Assembly (NCBI RefSeq): GCF_002223055.1
Contig: NZ_NKFL01000006.1
Span: 3,100,001-3,164,000, forward strand
Source: Burkholderia sp. HI2500
GTDB taxonomy: Bacteria; Pseudomonadota; Gammaproteobacteria; Burkholderiales; Burkholderiaceae
DNA: 64,000 nt
Direction: 5' to 3'
Shown: positions 8,596-16,660 of the stretch, in pieces
Position numbering within the stretch: the first letter of the stretch is position 1
Layout: every line of letters begins with the position of its first letter
Position numbers and translations under genes: made by a program
The notes under the pieces: generated by a model
Seen by the model: only the letters and a program-made list of their open reading frames with translations
What the model was told of the DNA's origin: nothing
The model's database searches: none

Positions 8596-8607
8596 GTGTC
8601 CTCCTTT

Positions 8608-8634
8608 CTAGACCGATCGTCTAGTTAATGGCAA
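8608..8634 (-). promoter_or_regulatory. TetR operator and promoter of the acuI-like gene
   Basis: CTAGAC-cgatc-GTCTAG (8608-8624) is a perfect inverted repeat just upstream of the acuI ribosome-binding site. On the minus strand a TTGCCA -35 element (8629-8634) lies immediately before it, with a weak TAGAAA -10 after it, so the operator fills the promoter spacer. The half-site resembles the TAGACC half of the NemR box from E. coli. Confidence 0.65.
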
Positions 8635-8640
8635 AAAAAT

Positions 8641-9279
8641 TCAGCGGCGCGGGAGTCCATTGAAGAAAAACTGCGTGAACAGGCTCAGTGGTTTGTCGCT
8701 GCGCTCCAGCTTCGCGCGCAGCACGGCGCCTTCCCAGCCGATCCAGAAGAATGCGGCCAGCTCGGCGGGGTCAGCCGAACCGGCCAGTTCACCGGCTTGC
8801 TGCGCGGCGGCCAGGCATTCGGCGAGGCGCCGTTGCCAGTCCTCGAACGTGGTGCGCAGGCGTTCGCGGAAGCTTTCCGGCAGCGTGCCCATTTCCTGTC
8901 CGAGGTTACCGATCAGGCAGCCGCGGCTGTACGCGTAGCGGGCCATGCCGTCGCGGGCGTCGTCGATGAATGCGCGTACGCGCTGCAGCGGCGAGCGTGC
9001 CGGGTCGCTGAAATGGCGGTCGAGCTTGCGGGCGAAGAATTCGGCGTAGCGGTCGATCAGTTCGAGGCCGAACGCGTCCTTGCTGTCGAAGTAGTGATAG
9101 AAGGAGCCCTTCGGCACGCCGGCGCGCCCGAGGATCTCGTCGAGCCCGGTGGCGGAAAAGCCCTTTTCGGTGAGGATCTCGAGCCCGGTGCGCAACAGCA
9201 TGTCACGCGTGGCGACGAGGTCGTCGTGCTGCTTGGGTGGCCTGCCGCGGCGGCGAGGCGGATCGATTCGAGCGTCCAT
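8641..9279 (-). CDS. TetR-family regulator (NemR/AcuR-like)
   Basis: A 212-residue TetR repressor: a basic N-terminal arm RRRGRPPKQ, then the HTH with GFSATGLDEILGRAGVPKGSFYHYF (in two parts, about 38-62), followed by a ligand domain of the NemR/AcuR subgroup (YSRGCLIGNLGQEMG, about 117-131, with the cysteine conserved in electrophile sensors). It controls, by position, the AcuI-like reductase and the AhpD-like protein downstream. Matching palindromes are found before both its own gene and acuI. A reactive electrophile or acrylate-type ligand is likely by analogy. Confidence 0.9.
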   Translation of the reverse strand: MDARIDPPRRRGRPPKQHDDLVATRDMLLRTGLEILTEKGFSATGLDEILGRAGVPKGSFYHYFDSKDAFGLELIDRYAEFFARKLDRHFSDPARSPLQRVRAFIDDARDGMARYAYSRGCLIGNLGQEMGTLPESFRERLRTTFEDWQRRLAECLAAAQQAGELAGSADPAELAAFFWIGWEGAVLRAKLERSDKPLSLFTQFFFNGLPRR

Positions 9280-9285
9280 GGCGGA

Positions 9286-9313
9286 ATAATAGACCGTTCG
9301 TCTCGAAAATCAA
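9286..9313 (-). promoter_or_regulatory. promoter and autoregulatory operator of the tetR gene
   Basis: Read on the minus strand, TTGATT (9308-9313) and TATTAT (9286-9291) are separated by 16 bases. The spacer is filled by the TetR half-sites, TAGAC-cgttc-GTCTc on the plus strand (9290-9304), which match the acuI operator in sequence and spacing. This is the classic arrangement for autorepression. Confidence 0.65.
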
Positions 9314-9466
9314 TGGGTCGTGTGCGGAGCCGGTCGGACGGGCCGTCGCGTCGGCGCTGCGCTGCGGGTGTCACGCCCCGGCCCGCGCGTGGCGTCGTGC
9401 GAACGTGTCCGCGGTCAGGCGACGAACGGTGCGTCGACCTGGACCCTGCCGGTGTCAAGGCGGCGA

Positions 9467-10177
9467 TCAGCTGCCGTACATGTGCTCGCAGAGCGCGACA
9501 CTCGCGCCCAGCTTCCGCGACAGATCGGCGGCCGCATCCAGCTGCGGTCGATCCAGCTCGCCCGACTCGTGCGCGACACTGAGGCGGGATGCCGGACCGG
9601 AAAGCGTCAGCGCCGCCATGAACTTGTCGCCCGCGCCGAAGACCGGCACCGCGAACGCTGCCGTGTGCACATCGCGCGCACCCGCGGTGAAGAGGGGCAG
9701 TGCCGGCGATTTGTCATAGATCGGTTCGCCGAGCCCCCAGAAACGGATCACCTGGCTGATGGCCGTGTCGTCGAGCGGCAGCATCGTCCCCGCGAGCCGC
9801 GTTTCACGCAGGCCTTCGGACGGCTCGACCCGAAACAGGCAAAGCCGCTGCCCGTTGTCGTGCACGTAGTACGATGCGCTTTCTTTCGTGAGCGCGGCCA
9901 GCGCATGCAGCGCCGGTTCCACCACCGTGGATAGATGGAAAGACTGCTCGTACAGCTTGCCGAGGTACAGCACGCGGTGCCCCAGCGAATAGTTGCCGGA
10001 CTGCGCGCGCACGACATAGCCCATTCGCTCAAGCGAGTTCATCAGCCGATAGACCGTCGTCTTGTGCATGCCGGATGCCTGCGACAGCGTCGCGAGCGAT
10101 TGCGATTCGGCGCCGGGCTTGAAGCAGTCCAGCAGCGCAAGCGCCTTTTCCACGGCAACGACCCCGTCGTTTCCCAT
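9467..10177 (-). CDS. IclR-family transcriptional regulator
   Basis: A 236-residue IclR regulator in the chosen form. The N-terminal winged helix spans VVAVEKALALLDCF to KTTVYRLMNSLERMGYV (about 6-56); the C-terminal effector domain runs to about 230. The ATG at 10177 was preferred because GGGAGAGAAGAA precedes it; a GTG at 10201 would add eight residues. It is divergent from the RraA-led catabolic cluster, and two copies of a TTGTACAGAGTA-type site lie in the shared upstream region, one near its own start. It probably represses the cluster until a sugar-acid or aromatic-acid intermediate is present. Confidence 0.9.
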   Translation of the reverse strand: MGNDGVVAVEKALALLDCFKPGAESQSLATLSQASGMHKTTVYRLMNSLERMGYVVRAQSGNYSLGHRVLYLGKLYEQSFHLSTVVEPALHALAALTKESASYYVHDNGQRLCLFRVEPSEGLRETRLAGTMLPLDDTAISQVIRFWGLGEPIYDKSPALPLFTAGARDVHTAAFAVPVFGAGDKFMAALTLSGPASRLSVAHESGELDRPQLDAAADLSRKLGASVALCEHMYGS

Positions 10178-10206
10178 TTCTTCTCTCCCGTCGACATTCA
10201 CTCGGA

Positions 10207-10322
10207 ATTGTACAGAGTAAAACGCTGGTTTACCACGTAAAAGGGTAAACGCCAGTGCCCTGACGCATGCCCTCTGGTTATAGTGATTTCACCATGTACA
10301 CCAGTGTTGTACAGAGTACAAC
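10207..10322. promoter_or_regulatory. IclR operator region of the rraA cluster
   Basis: The perfect 17-bp palindrome GTTGTAC-AGA-GTACAAC (10306-10322) lies 20 bases before the RraA start. A copy with two mismatches, ATTGTACAGAGTAAAAC, occurs at 10207-10223 before the iclR start. Between them is GTTTACC-N9-GGTAAAC (10228-10250), a second perfect inverted repeat. The paired identical sites fit IclR-type control of both divergent genes. Confidence 0.65.
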
Positions 10323-10342
10323 GCACAACCCGAGGTCGAATC

Positions 10343-11041
10343 ATGAGCAACCCATCCGCCAGCACTTCTCCGATCACTCGCGACATCGAACGCGTCTCGC
10401 CGGAACTCGTTCAGGCGGCCGCGCGCTACCAGGCCGCGATCCTGGCCGACGTCGCGGGCCGTCGCGGCACGGTGCATGGCCGTGTGCGGCCGTTGTCGCC
10501 GAAGATGAAGGTCGCCGGCCCCGCGGTCACGGTCGAAGTCCGCGCGGGCGACAACCTGGCGATCCATGCGGCGCTCGCCGTCGCGAAGCCGGGCGACGTC
10601 GTCGTGGTCGACGGCAAGGGCGACATCTCGTGCGCGCTGCTCGGCGAAATCATGGCGGCGCAGGCGAAGGCGAGCGGCATCGCCGGCATCGTCATCGACG
10701 GCGCGGTGCGCGACGCGCACGAACTGGCCAACGGCGACTATCCGATCTTCTCGGCCGGCCTCAATCCGTGCGGCCCGACCAAAAGCATCGCGGGGCGCGT
10801 GAATGCGCCGATCTCGCTGGGCGGCACGGCGGTGAATCCGGGCGACCTGGTGGTCGGCGACGCCGACGGCGTCGTCGTCATTGCGCGCGCCGACGTCGCG
10901 CGTATCGTCGATCTGGCGCAGAAGAAGCTCGACGTCGAAACCGCGCGCATCGCAGCGATCCACAAGGGCGACCTTCGTCCGGGCTGGGTCGAGAAGGAGT
11001 TGCGCGCAGCCGGCATGCTGGCCGAAGGCGAGGCACTGTGA
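10343..11041 (+). CDS. RraA-family protein (4-hydroxy-4-methyl-2-oxoglutarate aldolase-like)
   Basis: A 232-residue member of the RraA/HMG aldolase fold. Typical features are ILADVAGRRGTVHGRVRPLS (about 33-52), AVTVEVRAGDNLAIHAAL, the glycine-rich VVVDGKGDISCALLGE (about 89-104), and the metal-site stretch GIVIDGAVRDAHEL (about 117-130) with the Arg and Asp needed for aldolase activity. Such enzymes cleave 4-carboxy-4-hydroxy-2-oxoadipate or HMG to pyruvate plus an oxo acid, or decarboxylate oxaloacetate. It is the first gene of the cluster; its TGA overlaps the ATG of the dehydrogenase gene (TGATG), indicating translational coupling. The actual substrate is unknown. Confidence 0.85.
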   Translation: MSNPSASTSPITRDIERVSPELVQAAARYQAAILADVAGRRGTVHGRVRPLSPKMKVAGPAVTVEVRAGDNLAIHAALAVAKPGDVVVVDGKGDISCALLGEIMAAQAKASGIAGIVIDGAVRDAHELANGDYPIFSAGLNPCGPTKSIAGRVNAPISLGGTAVNPGDLVVGDADGVVVIARADVARIVDLAQKKLDVETARIAAIHKGDLRPGWVEKELRAAGMLAEGEAL

Positions 11042-11988
11042 TGCAGGCCGCTTCGCACAAGCCCGTGGTCCTGGTGACCGCCGCCGACCTCGCGCCGCAA
11101 GCGCTCGAGATGCTTGCGCAGTTCGACGTCGTGTTCGCCGGCAAGCAACCGACCGAGGACGACATCGTGGCGCTCTGCGCCCAGCACAAGCCGGTCGCGA
11201 TCGTCGTCCGGTACGGCAAGATCAACGCCCGCATCATGGACGCCGCCGAAAACCTGCGGGTGATTTCGAAGCACGGCAGCGGCATCGACGTGATCGATCA
11301 GGACGCCGCTGCCGTGCGCGGCATCGCGGTGCGCGCCGCGGTCGGCGCGAATGCGGCCGCCGTCGCCGAGCACGCCTGGGCGCTGCTGCTCGCGTGTGCG
11401 AAGTCGGTTCCGCAGCTCGATATCCGCATGCGCGAAGGCCATTGGGACAAGTCGACGCACAAGTCCGTCGAACTCGACGGGCGCACGCTCGGCCTCGTCG
11501 GGCTCGGTGCGATCGGCCGGCGCGTGGCCGCGATCGGCGCGGCGTTCGGCATGAAGGTGCTCGCGTTCGATCCGTTCGCGAAGGAAGCGCCCGCCGGCGT
11601 GAAGCTCGTGCCGCTCGACACGCTGTACGCGGACTCGGACGTCGTGTCGCTGCATTGTCCGTTGACGGCCGACAACCGCCGGATGCTCGACCGCGACACG
11701 CTCGCGCGTTTCAAGCGCGGGGCGATTCTCGTCAATACCGCGCGCGGCGGCCTGATCGACGAAGCCGCGCTTGCCGACGCGCTGGCGAGCGGCCACGTGC
11801 GTGCGGCCGGGCTCGACAGCTTCGACGTCGAGCCGATGACGGTGCCGCACCCGTTCCAGCAGATCCCCAACGTGATCCTGTCTCCGCACATCGGCGGCGT
11901 GAGCGATGCCGCGTACGTGAACATGGGCAAGGGCGCGGCCGCCAACATCCTCGCGGTGCTCGACGAACGCGCGCACAGCGCGGCTTGA
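11041..11988 (+). CDS. D-isomer-specific 2-hydroxyacid dehydrogenase
   Basis: A 315-residue NAD(P)-dependent enzyme. The Rossmann motif LGLVGLGAIGRRVA is at about 147-160. The catalytic set is visible: Arg in NTARGGLIDE (about 232), Glu in SFDVEPMTVPH (about 262) and His in LSPHIGG (about 281). The family interconverts 2-oxo acids and D-2-hydroxy acids (phosphoglycerate dehydrogenase, glyoxylate/hydroxypyruvate reductase branches). The start at 11041 overlaps the preceding stop by one base. With the aldolase before it and the lactonase after it, it most likely oxidises a hydroxy acid to the oxo acid that RraA cleaves. Confidence 0.9.
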   Translation: MQAASHKPVVLVTAADLAPQALEMLAQFDVVFAGKQPTEDDIVALCAQHKPVAIVVRYGKINARIMDAAENLRVISKHGSGIDVIDQDAAAVRGIAVRAAVGANAAAVAEHAWALLLACAKSVPQLDIRMREGHWDKSTHKSVELDGRTLGLVGLGAIGRRVAAIGAAFGMKVLAFDPFAKEAPAGVKLVPLDTLYADSDVVSLHCPLTADNRRMLDRDTLARFKRGAILVNTARGGLIDEAALADALASGHVRAAGLDSFDVEPMTVPHPFQQIPNVILSPHIGGVSDAAYVNMGKGAAANILAVLDERAHSAA

Positions 11989-12009
11989 ACCCTGGACATC
12001 GAGGTACGC

Positions 12010-12939
12010 ATGTTTTATCTGACGAACCCCGACGTGCGCGAAGCCGACGTGTTCACGCGCATGCCGGAAAAGTTTCGCAAGCCGGACGTCCGCACGGAAT
12101 GGGCGCGCGCGAATCGCGGCGGCATGGTCACGGATTCCTTTCTCGAAGGGCCGGTCTGGGATCCGGACGGCTATCTGTTCGTGACCGACATTCCGCACGG
12201 GCGCATCTTCCGCATTTCGCCGTCGGGCGACTGGGAGCTCGTCGTCGAATACGACGGCGAGCCCAACGGGATGAAGCGCTTCGACGCAGCGCACCTGATC
12301 ATCACCGACTACCGGAACGGCCTGATGCTGCTCGATATCGAGCGCGGTGAAATTCGCCCGTATCTCGAGCGCCGCAACACCGAGCGCTTCAAGGGCGTGA
12401 ACGACCTGACGTTCGACTCGGCCGGCAACCTTTATTTCACCGACCAGGGGCAGACCGGGCTGCACGATCCGACGGGCCGCGTGTATCGGCTCTCGCCCGA
12501 CGGCAAGCTCGACATGCTGGTCGGTACCTGCCCGAGCCCGAACGGCCTCGTCCTGTCACGCGACGAGAAGGTGCTGTTCGTCGCGATGACGCGCGGCAAT
12601 GCGGTGTGGCGCATGCCGCTGCAGGCCGACGGATCGGTCACCAAGGTCAGCCCGTTCTTCACGTCCCACGGGCCGAGCGGCCCCGACGGCCTCACCGTCG
12701 ATCTCGAAGGCCGCCTGTTCGTCGCGAATCCGGGGCTCGGCCGCGTGTGGGTGCTCAACCACTGCGCGGAGCCCGTCGAGATCCTGACCGGGCCGAAAGG
12801 GGCGTCGCTCACGAGCGTGTGCTTCGGCGGCGCCGACATGAAGACGCTCTTCATCACCGAATCGACGTCCGGTTCGGTCCTGAAAGCGGACATGCGCATT
12901 GCCGGCCCGTTGCCGAAACAGGCCGCGAACAAGGACTGA
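12010..12939 (+). CDS. SMP-30/gluconolactonase-family lactonase
   Basis: A 309-residue six-bladed beta-propeller protein of the SMP-30/gluconolaconase/LRE family. The metal ligands are in the expected places: Glu in SFLEGPVWDPDGYLFV (about 39), Asn in KGVNDLTFDSAGNLYFTD (about 128) and Asp in GPDGLTVDLEGRLFV (about 225). The family hydrolyses sugar or other lactones with a divalent metal. It lies 21 bases after the dehydrogenase gene in the same operon. No signal peptide is visible, so it should act in the cytoplasm on a lactone produced or imported by this pathway. Confidence 0.88.
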   Translation: MFYLTNPDVREADVFTRMPEKFRKPDVRTEWARANRGGMVTDSFLEGPVWDPDGYLFVTDIPHGRIFRISPSGDWELVVEYDGEPNGMKRFDAAHLIITDYRNGLMLLDIERGEIRPYLERRNTERFKGVNDLTFDSAGNLYFTDQGQTGLHDPTGRVYRLSPDGKLDMLVGTCPSPNGLVLSRDEKVLFVAMTRGNAVWRMPLQADGSVTKVSPFFTSHGPSGPDGLTVDLEGRLFVANPGLGRVWVLNHCAEPVEILTGPKGASLTSVCFGGADMKTLFITESTSGSVLKADMRIAGPLPKQAANKD

Positions 12940-13025
12940 AACCCGCGAACCGGGAAGCCGCTCGCCGGTTTCCCGCCCGTATGCCGAAAGATCGCGCCGC
13001 CAGTCGCGCGACGAAGGAGACAAGC

Positions 13026-14405
13026 ATGACCATTTCGCACGCGCTGCGTGCCGGCGATGACGCACCGCGTGCCGACGCATCGTCCGTGGAGCGCCTGGGC
13101 GGCGATGATTACGCGGCCAGCGAGCGCACGCTCGCGAAGGCGTTCCGGCGCATTCTGCCGTTCATCTTCGTCTGCTACGTGATCAGCTATCTCGACAGGA
13201 CCAACGTCGGTTTTGCCGCGCTCACGATGAACAAGGATCTCGGTCTGACGGCCGAGCAGTTCGGTGTCGGTGCCGGCCTGTTCTTCATCGGCTACTTCCT
13301 GTTCGAGATTCCGAGCAACCTGATCATGCAGAAGGTCGGGGCGCGCGTGTGGATCGCGAGAATCATGATCACGTGGGGCCTGTTCTCGATGGCGACGGCG
13401 TTCGTCACCGGACCGAAAAGCTTTGCGGCGGCGCGCTTTCTGCTCGGGCTCGCCGAGGCGGGGTTCACGCCCGGCATCTACCTGTATTTCACGCACTGGT
13501 TTCCCGGCAAGTGGCGCGCGAAGGTGACGGCCGCCTTCCTCGTCGGCATCCCCGTCGCGAACATGATCGGCTCGCCGATTTCCGGCGCGCTGCTCGAACT
13601 CGGCGGCCTGCACGGGCTGCGCAGCTGGCAGTGGCTGCTGCTGATCGAAGGCGTACCGGCCGTGATGCTCGGCATCGCGTGCCTGTTCGTGCTGGCCGAC
13701 CGTCCCGAGAAAGCCGCGTGGCTCAGTGACGAAGAGAAGGCGTCGCTCGCGAAGCGCCTCGCGTTCGAGCAGCGCGACATCGGCGCGAAGCACGGCAGCA
13801 ACCTGCGCGACGCGATGACGAACTGGCGCGTGTTCGTGCTCGCGTTCGTCAACTTCTGCGGGATCGTCGGCTCGCTCGGCGTCGGCTTGTGGATGCCGCA
13901 GATCATCAAGCAGTTCGGCGTCGAACACGCGGTGGTCGGCTGGCTGACGGCCATTCCGTATGCGATCGGCGCCGTTGTGATGCTCTGGTGGGCGCGTCTT
14001 GCCAATCGCGCGGCCAACCGCATTCCGTATGTCGCCGGTGCGCTGGCGGTTGCCGCCGTGGCGTTGTGCGCGAGCGCCTTCATTCATGCGCCGGTTTTCA
14101 AGCTGATCGCACTGTGCGTCACGGTGAGCGGGATCCTCGCGTTCCAGGCGACGTACTGGGCCATCCCGTCGGGATTCCTCACCGGCCGTGCCGCCGCGGG
14201 CGGACTCGCGCTGATCGTGTCGGTCGGCAATCTCGGCGGCTTCGTCGGGCCGTCGCTGATCGGCGCGCTCAAGCAATTCTCCGGCGGCTTCACCGCGCCG
14301 CTCATCGCCGTGTCGGGTGTGCTGCTGCTCGGCGCGTTGACCATCGCGTGGCTCGGCGATCCGGGCTCGGGCGCCGGCGAAGCGCGTGTTGCCCGCGAGC
14401 CGTGA
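13026..14405 (+). CDS. MFS transporter, ACS (anion:cation symporter) family
   Basis: A 459-residue permease with about twelve membrane segments. After a hydrophilic 35-residue head comes RRILPFIFVCYVISYLDRTN (about 42-61) and VGFAALTMNKDLGLTAEQFG, the hallmark of the ACS family that carries tartrate, galactonate, phthalate, 4-hydroxyphenylacetate and allantoate. The start ATG has GAAGGAGA upstream. It is the first of four MFS genes in the cluster and the closest to the lactonase and aldolase genes, so it is the best candidate for uptake of their acid substrate. Confidence 0.92.
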   Translation: MTISHALRAGDDAPRADASSVERLGGDDYAASERTLAKAFRRILPFIFVCYVISYLDRTNVGFAALTMNKDLGLTAEQFGVGAGLFFIGYFLFEIPSNLIMQKVGARVWIARIMITWGLFSMATAFVTGPKSFAAARFLLGLAEAGFTPGIYLYFTHWFPGKWRAKVTAAFLVGIPVANMIGSPISGALLELGGLHGLRSWQWLLLIEGVPAVMLGIACLFVLADRPEKAAWLSDEEKASLAKRLAFEQRDIGAKHGSNLRDAMTNWRVFVLAFVNFCGIVGSLGVGLWMPQIIKQFGVEHAVVGWLTAIPYAIGAVVMLWWARLANRAANRIPYVAGALAVAAVALCASAFIHAPVFKLIALCVTVSGILAFQATYWAIPSGFLTGRAAAGGLALIVSVGNLGGFVGPSLIGALKQFSGGFTAPLIAVSGVLLLGALTIAWLGDPGSGAGEARVAREP

Positions 14406-14451
14406 ATTTTCCTTCGTCAGCCGCACCCATAAAAAACAGTTTGGAGACTCC

Positions 14452-15603
14452 ATGTTGTCGAATCAGGCCAGCCGCAATACCCGCCCCACATCCCGCTTCA
14501 TGCTCGGCGTCATCACGGTCGCGAGCGCGACCTCGTGGTGCGGCGGCGCCCATGCAGAAAGCAGCGTCACGCTGTACGGCATTGCCGACGTCGGCATCGA
14601 GCACATCAACAACACGAGCACCGGCGGCGCGCAGACGCGCGAAGCGTCGGGCAATCTGTCCGGTTCGCGCTGGGGACTGAAGGGCGTCGAGGATCTCGGC
14701 GGCGGCATGAAGGCCATTTTCCAGCTGGAAGACGGCTTCAACATCAATGACGGCACGACCGCGCAGTCGACGAAAGGCCTCGGTTCGAATGCCGCCACGA
14801 CGTCGCGGATTTTCGGCCGGCAGGCGTGGGTCGGGCTGGCGTACCGGGGCCAGCAACTGACGTTCGGCCGCCAGAATGCGCTCTTCTACGAACAGGCCGT
14901 GGCCTTCGACCCGATGGGCGCGTCGTCGCGGTATTCGTTGCTGTCGCTCGACTACGCGGCGGCCGCGCGCATCGACAATTCAGCGAAGTACACCGGCGTG
15001 TTCGGTCCGCTGACGGCGCAGGCCATGTACAGCACCCGCTACGACACCGGGTACGGCGCCGAGGTGCCGGGCGCGCAACTCACCGGCCGCTTCTTCAGCG
15101 GGGCGCTGACGTTCGCGCAAGGGCCGCTCGCCGCGAGCGTGTCGTACGAGCAGCGCAACAGCAACACCGTCGCGACGAACACGGGCACCGAGCGTCGCGC
15201 GACGGCCGCCGCGTCGTATGCGATCGGGCCGGTGAAGGGATTCGCCGGCTATCGCTACCTCCATGCGTCGAACGCGTTCCTGCCGGCGAACCCGATCCGT
15301 GTCGCGAACGGTTCCGAAGCCAGTGCGGCGAACCTGTACTGGGCCGGCGCGCAATACGCGGTGTCGCCGGCGTTCGTGGTCACGGCAACCGCCTATTACC
15401 AGGACGTGCATTCGACCAGCGCCGACCCGTGGCTCGCCGTGCTGTGTGCCGACTATCTGCTGTCGAAGCGCACCGATATCTATGCGACGGCCGGTTTCGC
15501 GCGCAACAAGGGCGGTTCCGCGCTCGGCGTGAACGGCTACGGCACGGTCGCACCCGATCACAACCAGACGGGCGTGGTGATCGGCATGCGCCAGAAGTTC
15601 TAA
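14452..15603 (+). CDS. outer-membrane porin (OmpC-like, Burkholderia type)
   Basis: A 383-residue general porin. A signal peptide (about 1-35, ending HAES) is followed by SSVTLYGIADVGIEHINN, the standard start of 16-stranded betaproteobacterial porins, then SRWGLKGVEDLGGGMKAIFQ (about 70-90), and a C-terminal strand ending in Phe (GVVIGMRQKF) as needed for BAM insertion. The start was placed at the ATG after TTGGAGACTCC; an upstream extension overlaps the MFS gene. As a member of the catabolic cluster it probably widens the outer-membrane route for the same acidic substrate. Confidence 0.93.
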   Translation: MLSNQASRNTRPTSRFMLGVITVASATSWCGGAHAESSVTLYGIADVGIEHINNTSTGGAQTREASGNLSGSRWGLKGVEDLGGGMKAIFQLEDGFNINDGTTAQSTKGLGSNAATTSRIFGRQAWVGLAYRGQQLTFGRQNALFYEQAVAFDPMGASSRYSLLSLDYAAAARIDNSAKYTGVFGPLTAQAMYSTRYDTGYGAEVPGAQLTGRFFSGALTFAQGPLAASVSYEQRNSNTVATNTGTERRATAAASYAIGPVKGFAGYRYLHASNAFLPANPIRVANGSEASAANLYWAGAQYAVSPAFVVTATAYYQDVHSTSADPWLAVLCADYLLSKRTDIYATAGFARNKGGSALGVNGYGTVAPDHNQTGVVIGMRQKF

Positions 15604-15613
15604 GGCGAGCGCG

Positions 15614-16660
15614 ATGCAGACCGTTCACGCGCCCCATCTTCCCGTCAGGCCCGAGTGGCTCGCCTTGCGCGACGAGCCGGTGCTCGAACCCGAGCTGGCC
15701 ATCGTCGACGCCCATCATCACCTGTGGGACCGACAGACCGGTCGCTATCTCGCGGACGAGTTCGGTGCGGACGTGCGCAGCGGACATCGGGTCGTGTCGA
15801 CGGTCTACGTGCAGTGCCGCTCGATGTTGCGTGCGAGCGGGCCGGAAGCGTTCAAGCCGGTGGGCGAAGTGCAATTCGCGAGCGGCGTCGCCGCGATGTT
15901 CGACAGCGGCGCGTACGGCCCCACGCGATGCTGCGAGGCCATCGTCGGCGGCGCCGATCTGTCGCTCGGCGCGGAACTCGATGCGGTGCTCGACACGATG
16001 CTGCAGGTGTCCGGCGGGCGACTGCGCGGGATTCGCAATCCGCTCGCGTGGCATGCGAGCCCCGACGTGCGGTCGAGCCCGGTGACGCCGCCGCGCGACC
16101 GGATGTCGGATCCGGCTTTCCGGCGGGGCGTGGCGACGCTCGGTCGCTACGGGCTGTCGCTCGACACGTGGGTCTATCACACGCAGCTCGACGACCTGCA
16201 CGAACTCGCGCGCGCATGCGAGCACGTCACCGTCGTCATCGACCATTTCGGCGGCCCGCTCGGCGTGGGTCCCCATGCCGGCCAGCGCGCGGAAGTCCAT
16301 GCGCAATGGAAGCGGCAACTCGCGCGTCTCGCCGCGTTGCCGAACACGCGCATGAAGCTCGGCGGCGCGGGCATGACCGTGTTCGGCTTCGACTTCGCCG
16401 CGCGCGACCTGCCGCCGTCGTCGCAGGAACTGGCGGCGGCGTGGCAGCCGTATTTCGACACGTGTGTCGAACACTTCGGCGTCGAACGCTGCATGTTCGA
16501 AAGCAACTTCCCCGTCGACAAGGGGATGTTCGGCTATCGCGTGCTGTGGAACGCCTTCAAACGACTCGCGTCCGCGATGTCGGCCGATGAAAAGGCTGCG
16601 CTGTTCAGCCGGACGGCCGCATCGACGTATCGCATCACGCTTCCCGGAGACAACCCATGA
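15614..16660 (+). CDS. amidohydrolase-2 family metal-dependent hydrolase
   Basis: A 348-residue TIM-barrel hydrolase of the amidohydrolase-2 group, which includes 2-pyrone-4,6-dicarboxylate lactonase (LigI) and L-fuconolactonase. The metal site begins with IVDAHHHLWDRQTGRY (about 29-44), VVIDHFGGP (about 212) supplies another His, and CMFESNFPVDKG (about 297-308) carries the catalytic Asp. No signal peptide. Its stop overlaps the next MFS start (ATGA). Together with the SMP-30 lactonase it points to ring-opened lactone chemistry. It shares the cluster with a second, exported amidohydrolase (20509). Confidence 0.88.
   Translation: MQTVHAPHLPVRPEWLALRDEPVLEPELAIVDAHHHLWDRQTGRYLADEFGADVRSGHRVVSTVYVQCRSMLRASGPEAFKPVGEVQFASGVAAMFDSGAYGPTRCCEAIVGGADLSLGAELDAVLDTMLQVSGGRLRGIRNPLAWHASPDVRSSPVTPPRDRMSDPAFRRGVATLGRYGLSLDTWVYHTQLDDLHELARACEHVTVVIDHFGGPLGVGPHAGQRAEVHAQWKRQLARLAALPNTRMKLGGAGMTVFGFDFAARDLPPSSQELAAAWQPYFDTCVEHFGVERCMFESNFPVDKGMFGYRVLWNAFKRLASAMSADEKAALFSRTAASTYRITLPGDNP

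Noticed and set aside
10738..12465. 575-codon minus-strand frame opposite the dehydrogenase and lactonase genes
   Set aside because: Antisense shadow of recognised plus-strand genes; His/Arg-rich, no motif, no ribosome-binding site.
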